Assembly (NCBI GenBank): GCA_933207985.1
Contig: OW240918.1
Coordinates: 22,496,007-22,560,006, forward strand
From: Pelobates cultripes
Taxonomy: Eukaryota; Chordata; Amphibia; Anura; Pelobatidae
Direction of reading: 5' to 3'
DNA length: 64,000 bases
The notes beneath the pieces were generated by a model. The model had not been told where the DNA came from. It searched no databases and saw nothing but the letters and a program-made list of their open reading frames with translations. Positions 37,096 to 49,270 of this stretch are shown piece after piece (position 1 is the first letter of the stretch; the number at the start of each line of letters is the position of its first letter). A program made the translations under genes and the position numbers.

Positions 37096-37544
37096 ATTAA
37101 TAATGAATAACAAAGTATTCACCTCTTAATGTCTTAAATCTAGAACAAATTAGACTTGGGCGTTTGTTTTCAGATGAAGACATTGTCGTCCGAATTTCAG
37201 CAATTTGTCCATTTGTCTAAGAGACGAATGAACAAATACTAATTCCAACGAATGAAGCGAAGAACGAATTGTTTGTTGGACAACATTTTGTCCATGCAAT
37301 TTGTTCTTCGTTTGTTTTATATTACAAGGAGGGAACTACCTGCTTGTGTGTCTCTGTAATATTTAAAAGTAGAATCAGCAAAGAGCTGTGCACTAAGTGT
37401 TTTTTTACTTGGTATTAGTGATTGTCCAAAAAAGAACAAAATTATGAAAAGGAAAAGCTTTTTGTAATTTTGGTCTTTCATCTTCTTAGTATATAGGTCC
37501 CTAATCCTTTTGGGATTGCCATAAGGATACCAAAAAAGAGCTAT

Positions 37545-38250
37545 CTACTAAACAGCTTCCTAATTTAGTACCCTTAAATTTGGCAATCCCACAACAGTAC
37601 ACATTTAGGGAGTTATCTGCTAAGCAGCTGGAAGATGCAGTCACGGCCTGCTGCAAGGATCGGAATTTAATTGGTCTGAATGAAATTCCAAAACAAAAAT
37701 GTCTGAATTTTATCTGAGATGGAATATACATATAGATGAAATTTGGTTCGGACTTAACAAAATATTTAGTCAGCGCCCAAGTTTATAACAAATCATTGGA
37801 TTCTGATCATACTGCAGCGACCTCCACAAAAAAGTTACTACTTGAGACTTTTAATTCCTGCAGGGGAATTACTAATTCTATGTGTGACATCACAGAAACA
37901 GCCTTCTGAGTGTCCCAAATGAAGCCGTATAATCTGGATTTGGAACATCTGGACCTCTCCATTTGGGTTATGTCACCATACGTGTGTATGATTCTGCTTT
38001 GCTGTGCAGATTTGCGATATTGGTTATCAGCATTGTAATCTGTGTGTTGGCTGTGTGTGTTGGCTCATCTCCAATCCATTTCAAGACAGCCAAGGTTATA
38101 ATGTGAATTATACAATGTATGGAAATTGTGTTAATGGGCAATGTACTTGATCACAGGGTCTGATTCAATTAAAAAGAAGTGACAGTCCTACCAGTGAACA
38201 AAACCTAATAGTGGTTTTCTTTCATTAATACATGCAAGTCTTTCATTTTC
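37545..38250. other. Unique sequence beyond the duplicated segment
   Basis: First sequence not shared with copy 1 (continues CTACTAAACAGC after GAGCTAT). No gene or repeat is recognised. Confidence 0.5.
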
Positions 38251-38299
38251 TAACATGAATGCACTGCCCTGTAAATGTGCATCACATACATGAGTTCTG

Positions 38300-38334
38300 G
38301 CGCTATATAAATACCAATAATAATAATAATAATG
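38300..38334 (+). repeat. L2-type tail remnant
   Basis: GGCGCTATATAAATACC followed by an AAT run, an L2-type 3' end in plus orientation. Confidence 0.6.
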
Positions 38335-38360
38335 ACACCTTTTCAATTCCCCTTAGTGAG

Positions 38361-38379
38361 AAGTCTCTCTCTTTCTCTG

Positions 38380-38450
<71 letters not shown>

Positions 38451-38510
38451 CTTCTCTCTCCCTCCTTCTCTCTCCCTCCTTCTCTCTCTCTCCTTCTCTC
38501 TCTCTCTTAC
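38361..38510. repeat. CT microsatellite
   Basis: About 150 bases of TCTCTC with periodic CC interruptions (CTCTCTCTCTCCTCTCTC), giving a longer period of about 28 bases in the left half. Confidence 0.95.
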
Positions 38511-38519
38511 TGCTAGGAT

Positions 38520-41487
38520 ACTGTGATACTTAGAGTATAGAGCAAAGGAACTCTGTTTAATTTTAATAGCGCATGTTATTTGCCTTTCTTTAAAAAAAAA
38601 TTTAAAAAATTATAATAATAATAGATCAAATCTGGCACCAAACTGAACATTAACTATATATATATTTTTTGTAGTGTGACACTTTCTCAGATGCTTGGAA
38701 TATCTTTTGATGAATTTATAGCTCCCTTGATGTCACCATACATGTGATAAGGGGAATTAATTGTGTGGGTTTATGGCAAGACCATTCTCATCCTCTACCT
38801 GCTCACATTTAATCCCTGTGTTATCTTTTTCCCTCTTTTCTTTCATTTTCTGTAAAGTTGTAAAACCATTAAGCCAATCTTTTAATCTGCGGTTGCCTAA
38901 AGTTCTTAGATTTTATGTAGTAAGTGCTTGAAAGTACTTTTAAATGACTGTAAATAACTGAAAATCAGGGAGATTAAGTTTGTTTTGATGTCTAACTTAA
39001 ACTTTGGAGAAAAAACCTAAACATCCTATACTGTAGTCTTTTCATCTTTTTTTTTTTAAATCATAAAAGAGACATTAAACTTTATAAATAACTTAAAGTT
39101 TATTTTTAACAATTCTTTGAAAAAAAAATTATATATTTTTTGCTCTGCAAAATTTTGTGCACATTTCAATCTGCAGTATATACTTGCTGGATATTTTTTT
39201 CATGTCCTGTTCCTCTCTATTTTGCCAAAAGTGCTATATAGACGTAAGATAACTTTTAATTTTTTAAAAGAGGATTTTTTTTCTATGGGTGGGCGTACAG
39301 GAATGTAGAAAAACTGTCATATTTGATGCTATTTTCTCCTTCCTATCACATTTAAAGTCGATCAGCTTCAATTGTGTTCTGGGAGTAGTAGATCGAAACA
39401 GAGACCAATAATCCTCAAAGACTGACATGCCAAATCGTTTAACCTTGGAAAAAGCGATAATTCACGTATGTACAGACTGGCTGGTGTGTGGCTCTGTCTT
39501 CATCTGACTTCTCAGCTCATTCATTTTGTAGGAGTAATGAAAATAACTCTTTATTATTGTAAAATCCACCGGCGTTTTGTTTTCTTCTCAATGCCTTTCT
39601 GTTGCTGGCCTTTGTGGTCTGATTTCTGGTAACAAAATCCGGTTTCTTTGTGCACGTTGAGATGATAGACACGCCTTGTTACAAAGCTCTCAATGACCTT
39701 TCATTTAAAAGAGATCCATCTATTGTACTCTAGAAATTGTGTACATTATCTTGGAACCGTGTGCTTCTCTACCTATGTCAGTTGAAAAAAATGAATAAAA
39801 TGGAAGCAGTGAAGAATTGCTTTGAATATTATTTGTTCTCATTTGTGGATATCTATGGATTTTAATGAATACCTTTCCAACACTTAAAGAATTAAGAGAC
39901 TTTGTTTTGTGCGGAATTAGACCCTGTAATTATTCAGCAATTTCTATAAGTACATAATTAGCTGAGAGGGTGTGGAGGGGGGCAGGTGATAAAGATTATT
40001 GTATTGTCCTTGCATTTATTTTTATTTTTGTTCCTTACGTATATACATTTATATAATAATCTGTTTTAGACATTCGTATGCCGCTCCATGCCAATAGAAT
40101 AATACATTTTAATAATAAAATAAAAACATGCAACGATTTAGTTGACTTTGACTGTAAAGTTAGTGAATCCACTTGGCTGTCTATAATTCATTTGTGGACG
40201 TGATACGTGCCAGGAGGCTTGGTGTGGCCAGAGGAGATTGGTGACAAATATTAGGAGAAGAGGTAGGTGGGTTTAGGAAAGCACCTAACCTTTTACATTT
40301 ATCCACACCTTACTGCCCATGAGGTGTGAACCTTGTAGGGATAATTGTAGAATGTTACATCACAAGAATTAAATAATCCTGCTTTTGCTTAATCTGTATA
40401 AATTTACATGTCAGACTAGAATTTTATGGACCAGATATATAGTAATGTATAGGATGCTACTAATCCATGTACTGTTAAAAAAGGTGAAATATGATTGGCC
40501 CTCATATATCATGGGATTGTTTTATATACTCATTTTACATACTACAGCTGATAATTCTCAGATGAAAAGCCAACTATTGTTAACTTGGCGGTACCCGTTT
40601 CACATTGATGACGTTTGTTCACTAGGTTCGACCCCCCGCCCCCTCACCTCAACCCATGGTAGCTGAGATACTAATGAGCACAGTGTAATATTTATGGAGA
40701 ACTTTCAGTGATTTTTAGTAGAACTTTTCCACCTCAGGTTTTTACTAAATGCAGCTGAAACCATAATTTTTCCTTAGAGCTGTAGTTCTATAACCAGTTC
40801 TCAGACCACCAGTGGTGGAAGATTTAGGAATTTTCCAATCCATTTCCTGTGAGGATGTGATAACGTTAAAGTATTTTATCAGAAAGGATATCTTGTGATT
40901 TTCTTTGTCTTGCGTACCATGGTATTATAGTGTAACATGTATGTACAGTCAGGAGAGGGAGATAAAACTGACAATTAAGGTATCCAGTCAAGGCAAGTCA
41001 GACATTCTCCATAGAGCAAAATTGCAATAAACAGCAATTTCTGGACTTTTTTGAGGGTTAATATTTAGGCAAAGTTTGGAATTCAAATATTTAGCAAACA
41101 CAAAACTGGCACTTTGAGATTTCCACTCACCTTCTTTTTTTGTGTGCAAAATGGCAGAAATTTGACAAAATTCACACTTAGATCAAAAAGAGGTGAAAGA
41201 AAATGAAATAAATGAAAAAAAAATAAACATGGTGTCCGGACCCCCAGTTACCCAGAAAGCGCCTGGCAGTGTGGTCTACCCATTCTCCCTCACATTACAA
41301 TGCAATAAAATAAATGTGGGACTTTACTTAGTTATCTCCTGTCACATTTCCCTTGTGCAGCATGTGAGGATATATATATGCGCCATGGACCCATCTCGTG
41401 GCAATGGGTGCCCAAATCTCTTTGAAATGTATTGTGCCAGCTCCTACAGTTGTATGACAGGAGGAGGCCCAATATGGGGAGGGGGTA
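38520..41487. other. About 3 kb of repeat-poor non-coding sequence
   Basis: No transposon ends, microsatellites or exons recognised apart from short A/T runs. It is one of the longest repeat-free blocks and includes mixed-composition sequence around 39560-39690. It could hold conserved regulatory elements, which cannot be judged without a second species. Confidence 0.45.
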
Positions 41488-41670
41488 TATTATTATTATT
41501 ATTATTATTATTATTTTATTATTTATATAGCACCAACAAATTCCATAGCGCAGTACAATGGGTGGACTAACAGACACATAATTGAGATCAGACCACTGAC
41601 GTACAGGAACAGAGGGGGTTGAGGGCCCTGCTCGATGAGCTTACATGCTAGAAGGAGTGGGGTATAGTGA
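41488..41670 (-). repeat. L2-type 3' tail
   Basis: An ATT run, then TTATTTATATAGCACCAACA, TCCATAGCGCAGTACAATGG, and CCCTGCTCGATGAGCTTACA at about 41620. Read on the minus strand it is an L2-type 3' end. Confidence 0.75.
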
Positions 41671-42450
41671 CACAAAGGGTTAAGTAGGGGAATTACATAG
41701 TTTGTTAGAGAAGGGTTTATTGAGTGCTAGGATATATAAGGAGATCAGGCATTCATTGGCTTTGCATCCTTTTTCTTTACATACTACAAACAAGTAATTC
41801 TTTAATGTAAAATAAAGCAGAAATATAATACATTAGGGGTGTATGCAAAGTTCGAATTCTTTATTCAGTTCAAAATGTTGGCATTGGTCCCGTAGCCGCA
41901 GAAGCGCCAAGGGTCAAAAATTCAAATTCACGGTATCTGTAAATAAATGTTTTGTGCAAAGCAGCTACTGTGTTGAAAAAGGTTTAAAGGCTGTAATCCT
42001 GTCTCCGCACTGTGCGAGATCTCTCACCTTGCAGAGAACATTCTTTATAGAATGATTAATTCAGCTTGTATTTAAATGTACAATTTAATCCCTCTCAGGT
42101 GTGTGACACTCTCAATAGCCAACTGTTCCCGAAGTGAAAACATGTTTTTGTTCACGTTTTTTATTTTTTTAACTTTTTTTTTTTAAAAGCAAATTTTAAA
42201 AGGATTGCGGGAAGATTGTTTTGTTACCAAATAGTGTATTCGATCTTCTCTGCCGAATTTGACATTTTCCTCAATATCTCTAGAATTATGCACATAAGTG
42301 CCATTACTTTTTAATACCTAAACCCTGTGTGCAAATAATTCTCTAATAATGTAAGGTTTTGTCCCATTCATATTTTGGTCGGGCCCAGATTAATTCTTGC
42401 CTCTGGTCATGTGAGGAAGAAGAAAAAGGACAGGACAGGATGAATTCTTA
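41671..42450. other. Non-coding sequence
   Basis: No gene or repeat ends recognised. A-rich and T-rich runs occur near 42155-42200. Confidence 0.45.
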
Positions 42451-42937
42451 TTAAAGGATCACTATAGTGCCAGAAAAACATACTCGTTTTCCTGGCACTA
42501 TAGTGCCCTGAGGGTGCCCCCACCCTCAGGGTCCCCCTCCCGCCGGGCTGGATGGAGAGGAAGGGGTTAAACTTACCTTTCTCCAGCGCCCGGCGGGTTG
42601 CTCTCCTCCTCCTCTCCGCCTCCTCTCCTCCTCTTCGGCTGAATGCGCATGCGCGGCAAGAGCCGCGCGCATTCAGCCAGTCCATAGGAAAGCATTCACA
42701 ATGTTTTCCTATGGACGCAAGCGTCTTCTCACTGTGAAAATCACAGTGAGAAGCGCGGAAGCCCTCTAGCGGCTCTCAATGAGACAGCCACTAGAGGCTG
42801 GATTAACCCATAGGTAAACATAGCAGTTTCTCTGAAACTGCTATGTTTACAGAAAAAAGGGTTAATCCTAGCTGGACCTGGCACCCAGACCACTTCATTA
42901 AGCTGAAGTGGTCTGGGTGCCTATAGTGGTCCTTTAA
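42451..42937. mobile_element. Multi-hairpin TTAA miniature element
   Basis: TTAAAGGATCACTATAGTGC to GCCTATAGTGGTCCTTTAA. It has the same ordered stem-loops as 16792-17293, for example CTTCTCACTGTG/CACAGTGAGAAG and CAGACCACTTCA/TGAAGTGGTCTG. The 92-codon minus-strand frame inside is a by-product of the repeat. Confidence 0.87.
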
Positions 42938-44720
42938 CTATTGTCTCTTGTTTTTATGTGTTTAAGCATTATTGTAGAAAGAATGAAATTGAAAGTCTGT
43001 TGGATGTTGACACAAACACAGACTGTTGGGGGGTGGGGGGGAATGGGAAAAAAAAAAGAGAAATCTGACAGTTTTTATTTTCTTGGCATTCAATGTGTGT
43101 GGCAGTACTGCACCCATAAGTTGATTTAATATTGAAAGATTGAGGTTTCTTAAAAAAATAAAAAGTGAGTTGTTTTTCCAGCCATAGTTTGTGTCAGTTC
43201 AATGTGTTGTGGAAGTATTGGAATAAATACACTGTGAATAGTCTATATTGGGAAACAAGTCTATTTCAATAGGTAGTGTATCCTACAAATTTATTATCAA
43301 TTAAACTAATTCATATATTAATACCCCTCTCTGTTAAGATCTATTGGGAACATGATTGCAAAGTTTATTAAATGTGTTCCTGTCTTAAGGTCCAAACTTT
43401 CTAAACACCTTAAGACAGAAAAAAAATGTTATTTTTCTATTAGCTCATTTAGAGACTTTTTTGACTATTAAATCATTATGGAATGTTATTTTTTTTATAA
43501 ATATATAATTTGTAGCTTTAGTCATATATTTATTGCTATTTTTTTTACTAACTATATTTTATTTTGATACTTTATGAATGTAAAAGAGCTTAAACCATTG
43601 GACTTTTTGTGTGCATGAGGGGAGCTTTGAAACTGCATTTAGAAAACAAAAACATAAAAATAAATACATTATTTTTTTATTTGTAAAAAAAAATTGATGC
43701 ATAATAAGTTTACTCCAAATTGTCAATAAAAAACAAAACACACAAAAAAGCCTTGTATAATAAAAATATAAATAAAAGTTTTTTGTATGTTTTTTTTCTG
43801 AAATAGTTTGAATTCAAATATGGCAACACTTTGAGATGCCACTTGTTGATCAGTGGTTTGAAATAGTTTTAAGAAGTCCTTTCAGAATCCATACTCTCAT
43901 GTAACTCACATGTAAGGCGACCATCCATCTTCTCGCTCTAAAAGTAGCTCAGGCAGTTAGGTTGTCAGTCCAGACGTCAATAGACAGAAGCTTCGGTGAT
44001 ACTGGCCTGGTGCCATTTTAGTCAGCAAACCCTAGCTTTTCCAGAGGAATGCTGGGGCAGCTGACATCCGAGACGTTTTCTTCCAGGTATATTAGCAACA
44101 GAATGAAAGCATCTCATTTTCTGTCAGGTGCGCACAATGGGTGTTTTTGTTGAGGAGTAAAGAAAGAAATGGTGACTTTGTGGTTGGTGGCTAGCTAGCT
44201 TTCCAATGGAGACCAGCAGATGTAATCAGGCTTCTCATTAACGTGACCCCATTTCTACCTCTTGTTGTAATGAAGTCACAGGAGCTCTTGGGAAATGTAT
44301 GCAGAGCCTGTAGATGGTGTGTCGAAGGAAGTCCGGGTTAAGTGGGGACAGCTCCTTCACCGTAGTATTGAGTTCTCCGAAGCTTTATGAGTTATGGTAT
44401 ACTTTGAAAGAGCACTGCTGCATGCAATACTTAAAATTCTAAGATGCCCTTAGGATAAATAGATCTAAAATCTTGCTCGTAACACATTCAGGTTATATTA
44501 CAATATCTGAGAATGAATGCAACACATTTAATCACATAATTTTAATTGCATGAAATTAATGGGATGCACATACCAAAATACTAAAAAAAGAAATATGTCA
44601 CGTATGCCCGTTCAAGGCCACACAATATTTTAGTTTGAGAAAACTGATCCACACCAAATATTTTGTGTGTTAACAGAATTGTTTTATTTAAAGAAAAAAT
44701 ATTACTTTGTGACGATGACG
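42938..44720. other. AT-rich non-coding sequence
   Basis: Includes a G-rich run (GGGGGGTGGGGGGG near 43027) and very AT-rich DNA from 43400 to 43810. No exon identified. Confidence 0.45.
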
Positions 44721-44727
44721 AGACATC

Positions 44728-44836
44728 AAGATTCTAACTTCATCAATATTATAGGGACGTTTTAAGATTCTAACGTCATCAATATTATAGGGACGTTTTA
44801 AGATTCTAACGTCATCAATATTATAGGGACGTTTTA
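44728..44836. repeat. 36-bp tandem repeat, three units
   Basis: Three nearly identical units of 36 bp containing GATTCTAACGTCATCAATAT and TATAGGGACGTTTTAA. The first unit has AACTTC where the others have AACGTC. Unit junctions contain ACGTTTTAAGATTCTAACGT, an imperfect palindrome. The length is a multiple of three, so the minus strand shows repeated ILKRPYNIDDVR, which is not evidence for a protein. Confidence 0.9.
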
Positions 44837-45120
44837 ATGAATAATTTATTAAGTGCAAGAAAGTCTGTTTTGAGCTATCCTGCATAATCATTCCTTCTAT
44901 AATATGCCCTATTTCTCCTGCAGATTCATCTGTCCAACCACGTTGATGGAAGCAAATGTATCTTCGCAACTTCAGAAAGGATAATGAAAAAAAACGTTGG
45001 TGAATGAATACCAACGTCTTCTTCTAGGAACATCACAAATCTGTCTGTGAGTGTCTAAGAGAACATGGCATCAATGCAGGTTATATTTACCAAAGAAAGA
45101 ATTCAAAGTACATTTCAAAT

Positions 45121-45466
45121 TTAAAGGAACACTAAAGTGAATACAAATGTATATTATTATCACTATAGTTGTCTAGTCACCATTTAGGTGACCACCTCCT
45201 TTTATCCCATGCAATACTGCTCTGTCCGTGTGTGACTCTATCTCCTTCTCTAAGATCATCAGTCTAGAAGATCTCATTCAATACTTTCCCATAGAAAATC
45301 ATTAGGAGCCTAGTGCGCATGTGCAGCAAGACATTGATTTGCACGAATCATGTGCTCTCTATGAGACCATCTATTGAAAGAGCCAAGTTTCATTACAAGA
45401 GGGACATGGCAAACCGGACAACTTCATTGCAATGACGTGGTCTGGGTGCTTATAGAGTTCCTGTAA
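45121..45466. mobile_element. Diverged TTAA-type miniature element
   Basis: Starts TTAAAGGAACACTAAAGTG and ends GGTCTGGGTGCTTATAGAGTTCCTGTAA, resembling the family ends with several mutations. Confidence 0.6.
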
Positions 45467-45763
45467 GGCCAGAGTAGCTGAGCTGAAAGCATAGCTGGTG
45501 TAGATATTTTTTTACAGTTTGACTATTTTGACCTAAAATTTTAAATCCGTTTTTAATTCTTACCTTAGTAAATCAACCTTACAATAATCAAGTATTTAAA
45601 CTACAGTAATCTTGTTTAAAATGAGTCTGTGGGTTTGTTATACATTATGTTTTAATGTGTCATAAAGCCACATGAATTGTCCAGAATAGGTAAGAAGAGG
45701 TAAATAGTTCAATGTAGATTTCTACAAAAAACTTTTTTTTCAGAGTTTAAAAACACAAATTTG
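45467..45763. other. Non-coding sequence
   Basis: Short AT-rich stretch between two TTAA-type elements. Nothing identified. Confidence 0.45.
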
Positions 45764-46204
45764 TTAAAGGGACACTATATTCCCCAAAACAACTTTAGCT
45801 TAGCTTAATGAATCGGTTTTGTGATAGAGATCTTGCCCTGCAGTCTCACTGCTCATTTCTCTGGCAATCAGTTTGTTTATAAAGCATTAGCTACACTTCC
45901 ATGCACGCAGCCTCCCTAGACTCTTCCTGTAAAGAGAGATCTAATGTTTAAACTTCCCTTATTGCACAGTTTGTTTAATTTAGAATTTCTCATCTCCTGC
46001 ACTGATAATAGCCTGCTAGACCTTGCAGAAGCCCCCTGTGTAAAGTTAAAGTATAATTTACAGAGCAGGAGATAAAAACCTCTATAGTCAGTTAACATAT
46101 TATGAAAATGAAACATGCAGACTGTGTCCGTTACAGCCAGGTGAGGTGTGTCTAAGGCTGCATAAATAGAAACAAAAGTGATTTAACTTCTAAATGGCAG
46201 AGAA

Positions 46205-46833
46205 TTAAAGGACCATTATAGTACCAGGAAAACATACTCGGTTTACTGACTCTATAGCAGGGCTGTCCAACCTGCGGCCCCCCAGATGTTGCTGAACTAC
46301 AACTCCCATGATTCCCTGGCTATCTGTTTCATTGAAAGAATCATGGGAGTTGTAGTTCGGCAACATCTTGGGGACCGCAGGTTGGACAGGCCTGCTCTAT
46401 AGGGTCCTTGGGTTCCCCTCACCCTCTGGGTTCCCCTCCCGCCGGGCTCTAGAGGGAGGAAGGGGTTAATCCCTTACCATTTTTCCAGCGCCGGGCTCCC
46501 TCGGTGCTGGGGACTTTCCTCCTCCTTTCCCGTCATTGGCTGAATGCGCATGCGCAGCATGAGACGCGCGCATTCAGCCAGTCTTATAGGAAAGCATTCT
46601 CAATGCTTTCCTATGGACGCTGGCGTATTCTCACTGTGAAAATCACAGTGTGAAGCGCGGAAGCGCCTCTAGCGGCTGTCAATGAGTCAGCCACTAGAGG
46701 CTGGATTAACCCATAGGTAAACATAGCAGTTTCTCTGTATGTTTACTGCAGAAATAGTTAATCCTAGAGGGACCTGGCACCCAGACCACTTATTTAAGCT
46801 GAAGTGGTCTGGGTGCCTATAGTGGTCCTTTAA
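46205..46833. mobile_element. Multi-hairpin TTAA element, middle level of the nest
   Basis: TTAAAGGACCATTATAGTAC to GCCTATAGTGGTCCTTTAA, with the family's ordered stem-loops. It is itself interrupted at 46258-46394 by a hAT miniature element. Confidence 0.85.
46258..46394. mobile_element. hAT foldback miniature element, innermost level
   Basis: 137 bp, flanked by the exact 8-bp duplication CTCTATAG (46250-46257 and 46395-46402). Nearly the whole element is an inverted repeat: CAGGGCTGTCCAACCTGCGG against its complement at the right end, plus AACTACAACTCCCATGATTC facing GAATCATGGGAGTTGTAGTT. No coding capacity. Confidence 0.93.
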
Positions 46834-46915
46834 GCAGTGAGACTGCAGAGGCATGATCTATATCCCAAAACTGCTTCACTAAGTTAAAGTTGTTTTGGTG
46901 ACTATAGTGCCCCTA

Positions 46916-48498
46916 ATATTGTGTAAGAGTCAACTTAGTATTGAAATCCAGTGAAGAAAAAGCTCCCTTTTAATCACCTTTTCATGTTATAATTTGAGCT
47001 GGGAGACCAACAAAAATATTGCTCCAAATATATTTTTTATACATATATATATATTAGAAGTTTGTGACTGAATATATCATAAGAACAGTGTCAAGAGAAA
47101 CTACAGACTTTAGTTTTTTAATACAAAAATCATCAAAGCAAAACAAGTTATAACAAATGTTTGATAAAGTGCTGAATCAATCATCATAAAGGCAGGGGGC
47201 CTATTTCTGATACATTTTCTTGGTTTCCGTGGTGATTGCGCAACTTGTGTTAACACTATCTTTTTCTAAATATTGACTCCTTGGGAAATTTTGGCTTACT
47301 TGCTAATTACACCAAAATGTAGTTGTTTCTTCACTGAGAATATAGTTTAGCTGTAACCACATATTACGTTAAACAGACACTAAACATTAACAGTAACAAC
47401 ACAAATTTGTCTTCCCATTTTTTTTATATAATCAGGAACTTAATGTTAAAGGGACAGTAATGTAAAAAATAATTGTTTAATTTTAGTGATTCTCATGACT
47501 TAGAGATTGCCCAGTTTTGTCTAAGGAGTGTGTTTTTTTTTTTTTGGTTTTTTTCTAAAAGCACCTTTGCCAGGTTAGACGGTCCTTTGAATATGTAGAC
47601 AGATTTGGATACAATATACAGTGTTAGTCAGCAGCTTCAAAGGCGAGGAATCGTTATGTGTGAAAAAAGGTATTTAATCCTGCATTAAAAATATATTTTC
47701 ACCTGTATATAAATCCGACACCACCTTGAAATTGTAATGACCTAGCTGCCATGAGGACTTTCCAGAAGTGGAAGCAGTGGCAATGAAATTAGTAAGGGGA
47801 ATGGAAGATTTTAGTTGTGAAATGCGAAATTTACACTACAGTTAAGCATTTTATATGATGCATTTCGCAACTCCTTGAGCTGGTGGGTAGATTAGAAGAT
47901 CTCCCTTGGATGTTGTGAGGAAGTCTGTGTTCTGTCACCTCTGGTGGCTGCAGATCATTGTCCATACTCCCTCTCAGGGTACTTCCCAGGGGATTAGAGC
48001 AATGGCTTTTGCTTACCAAACCAGTGCTCTGATTAATGCAGGAGTCCAGGCTCAAGATGGGGCAATAATGGTGATCACCACCCACAAAAGTTGCAGACTA
48101 CACATTCCTCCCTGTGGACCACCAAGAACCATACCCTTTCCCTGTCCAAATGGTATGGTAAAGGGATGAGGGGCATAAAATTATAAATTTTTCGGTGTCC
48201 ATGACAATGTTACTGTTATTCATTTTATTAAGTATTAAAAAAAATTATTTAAGGTTTTTGATGCCTTTAAGCGCTAAATGCTGATTGCCCCATGGAGCAG
48301 TTTTCGTTTAGTTAAGACGTTGCTTTATTCAGTTGTATGTTTTCATGTCAACAGTCCATGTACACAGGCTTAGGCATGATGTCCGCGTCAGCTGCCGCTA
48401 TATAAATCTCGAAACAAGTACCAAGAATTGGCAATAGCTCACTCAGTCGTACTGTATCATCTTCAGCTACCTGAGAGTTAATGGGAAATTCCTAGAAA
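46916..48498. other. Non-coding sequence
   Basis: AT-rich. The segment 47880-48170 is less AT-rich and has open frames on both strands, but no recognisable peptide and no convincing exon boundaries. Confidence 0.4.
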
Positions 48499-49270
48499 TT
48501 AAAGGGGCACTTTTAGAACCATAACCACTACTGCGTGCTGTTATACTTACACATTAGTGATGCCAATTTTAACAGCATTGATTAGCAGAGTATTATCATC
48601 TGATATTTTTAGCCATTCAACACCTCAAAATATGCATGAAATCGACATTGCTGTGGGGGCTGGGAAAATCCTGTTTTTTTATCATTATGTTAAAAAATAG
48701 TTTGATACATAAGCGAGGGGCAATGCCACTAACTGCTGGCACCATAACAATGGACTGTAATAGTTTTGATGCTTACAGCGATCATTCAGTTTGCCTTGAC
48801 ATCTACAGGCTGATGTATGCTTCCTTCTTGTATTTCTACCATAATAATAATAATAGTTTGGTTTTTATTTTTTTCCTACTGCTAAGGATTTTGTGTGCTG
48901 AATATGAGCCAAATGTTTACTGTAGATCTGTACAACATCACACACACACAAATCGTGGCATGTGGGAAAATAGTTAAGCAGTAGAACAATAAAAAATAAT
49001 CTACATGAAGTTGTGATGGTGCCAGGAGGTCTCCAGAGGCACTCTTACCTCAAGGGATTAAACCATTCTGAAATGGTTTATCCACAAAGTGAGCCTCCAG
49101 CGTCGATCTCAACTCCCTCCAGGCGGCATCCGGCTTCTGAAATTTCAGTTTCAGGAAGTGCGGAGTGGTGCCGGGCAGTACCCTGTTCTCCTTTCTCATG
49201 TTACACCAATTAGAAGAAAGAGGTGAGTGGGTAGAGCGCAGGTGATCAGATGCCTACAGTGTCTCTTTAA
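48499..49270. mobile_element. Possible TTAA element with interruption
   Basis: TTAAAGGGGCACTTTTAGAA at 48499 and CCTACAGTGTCTCTTTAA at 49270 look like a left and a right family end. The sequence between includes unrelated AT-rich DNA and an AAT tract at about 48842. The pairing of these ends is uncertain. Confidence 0.4.

Larger units (their letters stand above)
25265..37544. repeat. Duplicated segment, copy 2 (no LTR insertion)
   Basis: Starts immediately after the second 100-N gap at a point equivalent to 8233. It runs past the point equivalent to 25164 (GAGCTAT at 37538-37544) into unique sequence. It has the intact target site of the LTR element at 34425-34429. Identity to copy 1 is very high by eye, locally near perfect (for example 27500-30700) and about 1% divergent around the LTR site. 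Confidence 0.9.
45764..46915. mobile_element. Outer TTAA element of a three-level nest
   Basis: Left end TTAAAGGGACACTATATTCC, right end GTTTTGGTGACTATAGTGCCCCT. Inner matching ends are CCCCAAAACAACTTT and its near-complement AAAGTTGTTTTGG. It is interrupted at 46205 by a second element. Confidence 0.75.

Noticed and set aside
38259..38526. Ser/Leu-rich reading frames
   Set aside because: Translation of the CT microsatellite.
42407..42685. 92-codon minus-strand frame resembling predicted proteins of other frog genomes
   Set aside because: Lies entirely in the multi-hairpin miniature element. Similar predictions elsewhere would be copies of the repeat.
44728..44836. CRISPR-like array
   Set aside because: Only three units, joined head to tail without spacers, in a vertebrate genome. 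It is a simple tandem repeat.
47906..48169. Possible exon in a region with open frames on both strands
   Set aside because: No recognisable peptide and no convincing splice sites in frame.
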